Positions 62,245 to 64,000 of a stretch of DNA of 64,000 nt are shown here, piece by piece; within the stretch, counting starts at the first letter, position 1; each line of letters opens with the position of its first letter. The stretch spans positions 378,001 through 442,000 of the forward strand of contig NZ_RQFW01000010.1 of NCBI RefSeq assembly GCF_004770145.1, written 5' to 3'. Origin of the DNA: Leptospira bourretii (GTDB lineage Bacteria; Spirochaetota; Leptospiria; Leptospirales; Leptospiraceae). Both the position numbers and the translations under genes were made by a program. Below the pieces are notes generated by a model, which saw only the letters and a program-made list of their open reading frames with translations, was not told where the DNA came from and made no database searches.

Positions 62245-63198
62245 TTAGTTTTGGATTTTTTTGTGAGTCCATCTCCAATACAAGTATGCAAAAAGAGCAA
62301 GACTAGTTGTGATGATAAATTGTGTTAGGTGGACCACTGTCGCATACACAAGTCCTTCTCCCGGATCTCTTCCTAAAATAATAAATCCCGATATGATGGC
62401 GGCATGAAATACTCCGATCCCTGATGGAGCCGAAGGAATGGCAACACCCATCCCTCCTAAAAACATAAAGAGTAGAGCTTCTGGAAAACTTAGAGGCATA
62501 CCAATTAGTAATCCGGCAAGTAAATAGGAGACAGCATAACCAAATATCCAAGTAGGAATTGAATAGAGGACTGGTTTCAGTAATTTATCGCCTTTTAGAA
62601 ATGATGAAAATTCGACTAAATGATGGTCTAGTTTGTCTTCGTATAGCTCGTGTTTGCCGACAAAGCCAAATAGTTTTTTGATAAAACTGCGTAAGGGATC
62701 TAAAAAGTAACGAACAACGATGAGCCCAACAATCATTCCAAAAATGACAAGTGCGGAAATCAAAAGAAGGCTTAAGTTTTTGGATTGGCCAAGTCCCATG
62801 TAAAAGAGGGCAGCAGCACCAATCACAACGACAGAACCCAAATCCATCACCTTCTCTAAAAAGATACGACTGAATAGATGGGTAAGTGGAAGTTCTGTAT
62901 CTCGTTTGTTCATAATGAGACGAACAAGATCTCCACCTCTTGCAGGAAGAACCATATTTAGGCCAACACCGATGATGGCAGTGGTAAATGCTTTCGCAAA
63001 ACTAATCTTTTTTTCTAAAAGATAATACCAGCGAATCGAAAAGGGAACAAAAGCCAAAAGATTGGATAAAAATAACAATGGAAAAATCCACCAGTTGATT
63101 TTCCCTTCTAAACGTTCAAATTCAGCAAGGTCAAAATTCTTAGAAAGAAAATAGACCGCAATGCCTGAAACTAAAATTCCAAATAATAATTTTCTCAT
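62245..63198 (-). CDS. UPF0104/lysylphosphatidylglycerol synthase-like membrane protein
   Basis: The 317-residue protein has about eight hydrophobic helices and the UPF0104 pattern: RWYYLLEKKISFAKAFTTAIIGVGLNMVLPARGGDLVRLIMN, then a lipid-facing LLFMFLGGMGVAIPSAPSGIGVFHAAII. It resembles the flippase part of MprF but lacks the catalytic domain, so it is probably a lipid transporter of unknown substrate. It follows the HIT gene by 10 bp on the same strand. Confidence 0.85.
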   Translation of the reverse strand: MRKLLFGILVSGIAVYFLSKNFDLAEFERLEGKINWWIFPLLFLSNLLAFVPFSIRWYYLLEKKISFAKAFTTAIIGVGLNMVLPARGGDLVRLIMNKRDTELPLTHLFSRIFLEKVMDLGSVVVIGAAALFYMGLGQSKNLSLLLISALVIFGMIVGLIVVRYFLDPLRSFIKKLFGFVGKHELYEDKLDHHLVEFSSFLKGDKLLKPVLYSIPTWIFGYAVSYLLAGLLIGMPLSFPEALLFMFLGGMGVAIPSAPSGIGVFHAAIISGFIILGRDPGEGLVYATVVHLTQFIITTSLALFAYLYWRWTHKKIQN

Positions 63199-63208
63199 AT
63201 TCTCCTAA

Positions 63209-63553
63209 TTAACCCGGTGGCCACTGCATATGACGACCACCTAACATGTGGAAGTGGATATGTTGGACGGTTTGTCCGCCAAAATCTCCACAGTTGTTTA
63301 CTAAACGATATCCCTTTTCTGAAATTCCATTTTGGTGGGCCAGTTTGGGGATGGTTAGAAAAATTTCTTTTATGATATCTGGATTCAAATCTCCAATTTG
63401 GTTCATACTAGAAATATGAACTTTCGGGATGATGAGTACATGGAAGGGGGCTTGCGGAGTAATATCATGAAACACTAAAATGTTTTCTGATTCATATTCC
63501 TTTTTGGTTGGGATTTCCCCACTTGCAATTTTACAGAAAAGACAATTTTCCAT
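63209..63553 (-). CDS. HIT-family (HINT-like) nucleotide hydrolase
   Basis: The 114-residue protein has CLFCKIASGEIPTKKEYES, a central FHDITPQAPFHVLIIPKVHI and the catalytic triad in GQTVQHIHFHMLGGRHMQWPPG. The two CxxC Cys near the start could bind zinc. HINT proteins hydrolyse AMP-lysine and related adenosine phosphoramidates. It lies between the ROK and UPF0104 genes, only 1 bp from the ROK stop. Confidence 0.93.
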   Translation of the reverse strand: MENCLFCKIASGEIPTKKEYESENILVFHDITPQAPFHVLIIPKVHISSMNQIGDLNPDIIKEIFLTIPKLAHQNGISEKGYRLVNNCGDFGGQTVQHIHFHMLGGRHMQWPPG

Positions 63554-63554
63554 A

Positions 63555-64000
63555 TTATACTTTCTCCTTTGAAAACACGAGCGATGCAGCGCCTAAAGCT
63601 CCGGATAAACTTCCTCCGGCACCAATTTTGAGTCGATCGTTTAACACGGGAAAGATATTGGATCTAATTTCGGATTCCAACACTTTACCAAATAAATCAT
63701 AGGATTTTGTGATTCCACCCACAAAGACCACTGCTTCTGGGTTAAGCAAATGAATCGCTCCACGAACCGCATGAGCTAGTGCCAAGGTTCCAAAATGTAA
63801 AATTTCATGGGCAATTGGATTTTTCTCCCGAACCAGTCGGAAAAATGTTTCTGCATTTTCCAAGGTTTGCTTGGACTTTTCTACATAACGGTTTAAAAAA
63901 CCACGTGTAGAAAAATAACTTTCAACACATCCATGAACCCCGCAACCGCAAAGAGCACCACCGATGACAGATGTTGTATGGCCAATTTCAATTCCGTTGC
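63555..64000 (-). CDS. ROK-family sugar kinase, C-terminal part
   Basis: Only the C-terminal 148 codons are in the window; the gene continues beyond 64000. The frame is open across its full width, including GNGIEIGHTTSVIGGALCGCGVHGCVESYFSTRGF, the ROK zinc-binding CxCGxxGC segment, and later HEILHFGTLALAHAVRGAIHLLNPEAVVFVGGI. ROK proteins are glucokinases and other sugar kinases; some are repressors. The substrate cannot be told from the C-terminal part. The N-terminal nucleotide-binding DLGGT is outside the window. Confidence 0.9.
   Translation of the reverse strand, partial: NGIEIGHTTSVIGGALCGCGVHGCVESYFSTRGFLNRYVEKSKQTLENAETFFRLVREKNPIAHEILHFGTLALAHAVRGAIHLLNPEAVVFVGGITKSYDLFGKVLESEIRSNIFPVLNDRLKIGAGGSLSGALGAASLVFSKEKV

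Overview
The window reads as chromosomal DNA of a spirochaete of the genus Leptospira, probably a saprophytic or low-virulence species. This rests on recognised family content, not on a database search. The signs are many small lipoproteins with loose lipoboxes ending in Cys, a DUF1574 protein, a DUF1554 lectin-like remnant, FliS beside other flagellar-type small genes, a 7TM-DISM/SpoIIE phosphatase, a FecR-domain lipoprotein and a TatT-P-Q-M TRAP transporter of the spirochaete type. The DNA is moderately AT-rich and most genes sit in short, tightly packed operons.

Layout. 1-8.1 kb is housekeeping: the end of a bactofilin gene, penicillin-binding protein 1A, a zinc phospholipase-like protein, lysA-ispD, a PilZ membrane protein and two cyclic-nucleotide-binding proteins, closed by tRNA-Leu(UAG). 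8.2-13.0 kb is an AT-rich accessory segment directly downstream of that tRNA. It holds a structured non-coding patch, two small genes, and two paralogous gene pairs separated by a frameshifted Lcl/DUF1566-type lipoprotein gene. Each pair is a papain-like Cys-His-Asp domain protein followed, with stop and start overlapping, by a Cys-ladder leucine-rich-like lipoprotein. 13-17.8 kb is a patchwork of lipoproteins, a truncated DUF1554 gene, a dispersed repeat, an AraC regulator and a VOC lipoprotein whose start region is frameshifted in an A7 tract. 17.8-29.5 kb holds an FG-GAP propeller lipoprotein, YidB, SH3, VanW, DUF2452, SPOR and CoaE genes, an alpha/beta hydrolase, tRNA-Phe(GAA) and a divergent MocR regulator/aminotransferase pair.

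29.5-44.4 kb is mostly core: a SpoIIE phosphatase, a radical SAM protein, a FecR lipoprotein, lipA, a pseudouridine synthase, DUF1574, HPP, transaldolase, purH-purN, fliS and a DnaJ-domain gene. 44.4-49.7 kb carries the TRAP/TatT operon and a DedA protein. 49.7-57.4 kb has dgt, a GST, a nucleosidase-like protein, argC, a decayed histidine kinase, a DUF3365 haem protein and a large hybrid histidine kinase. 57.4-64 kb has an orphan RND permease, a DUF1232 protein, a VOC protein, a UPF0104 flippase-like protein, a HIT protein and the 3' part of a ROK kinase gene.

The strongest candidate for an undescribed system is the duplicated effector/lipoprotein module at 9.2-13.0 kb. Shared C-H-D residues on one side, six Cys at matching spacing on the other, and overlapping stop/start codons suggest toxin tips with cognate immunity lipoproteins. 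That function is inferred. Other points worth checking are several promoters whose predicted start site falls on the ATG (leaderless mRNAs), a perfect 13-bp dyad upstream of the VOC gene, a hairpin enclosing the coaE start codon, and a radical SAM protein with a C-x8-C-x2-C motif.
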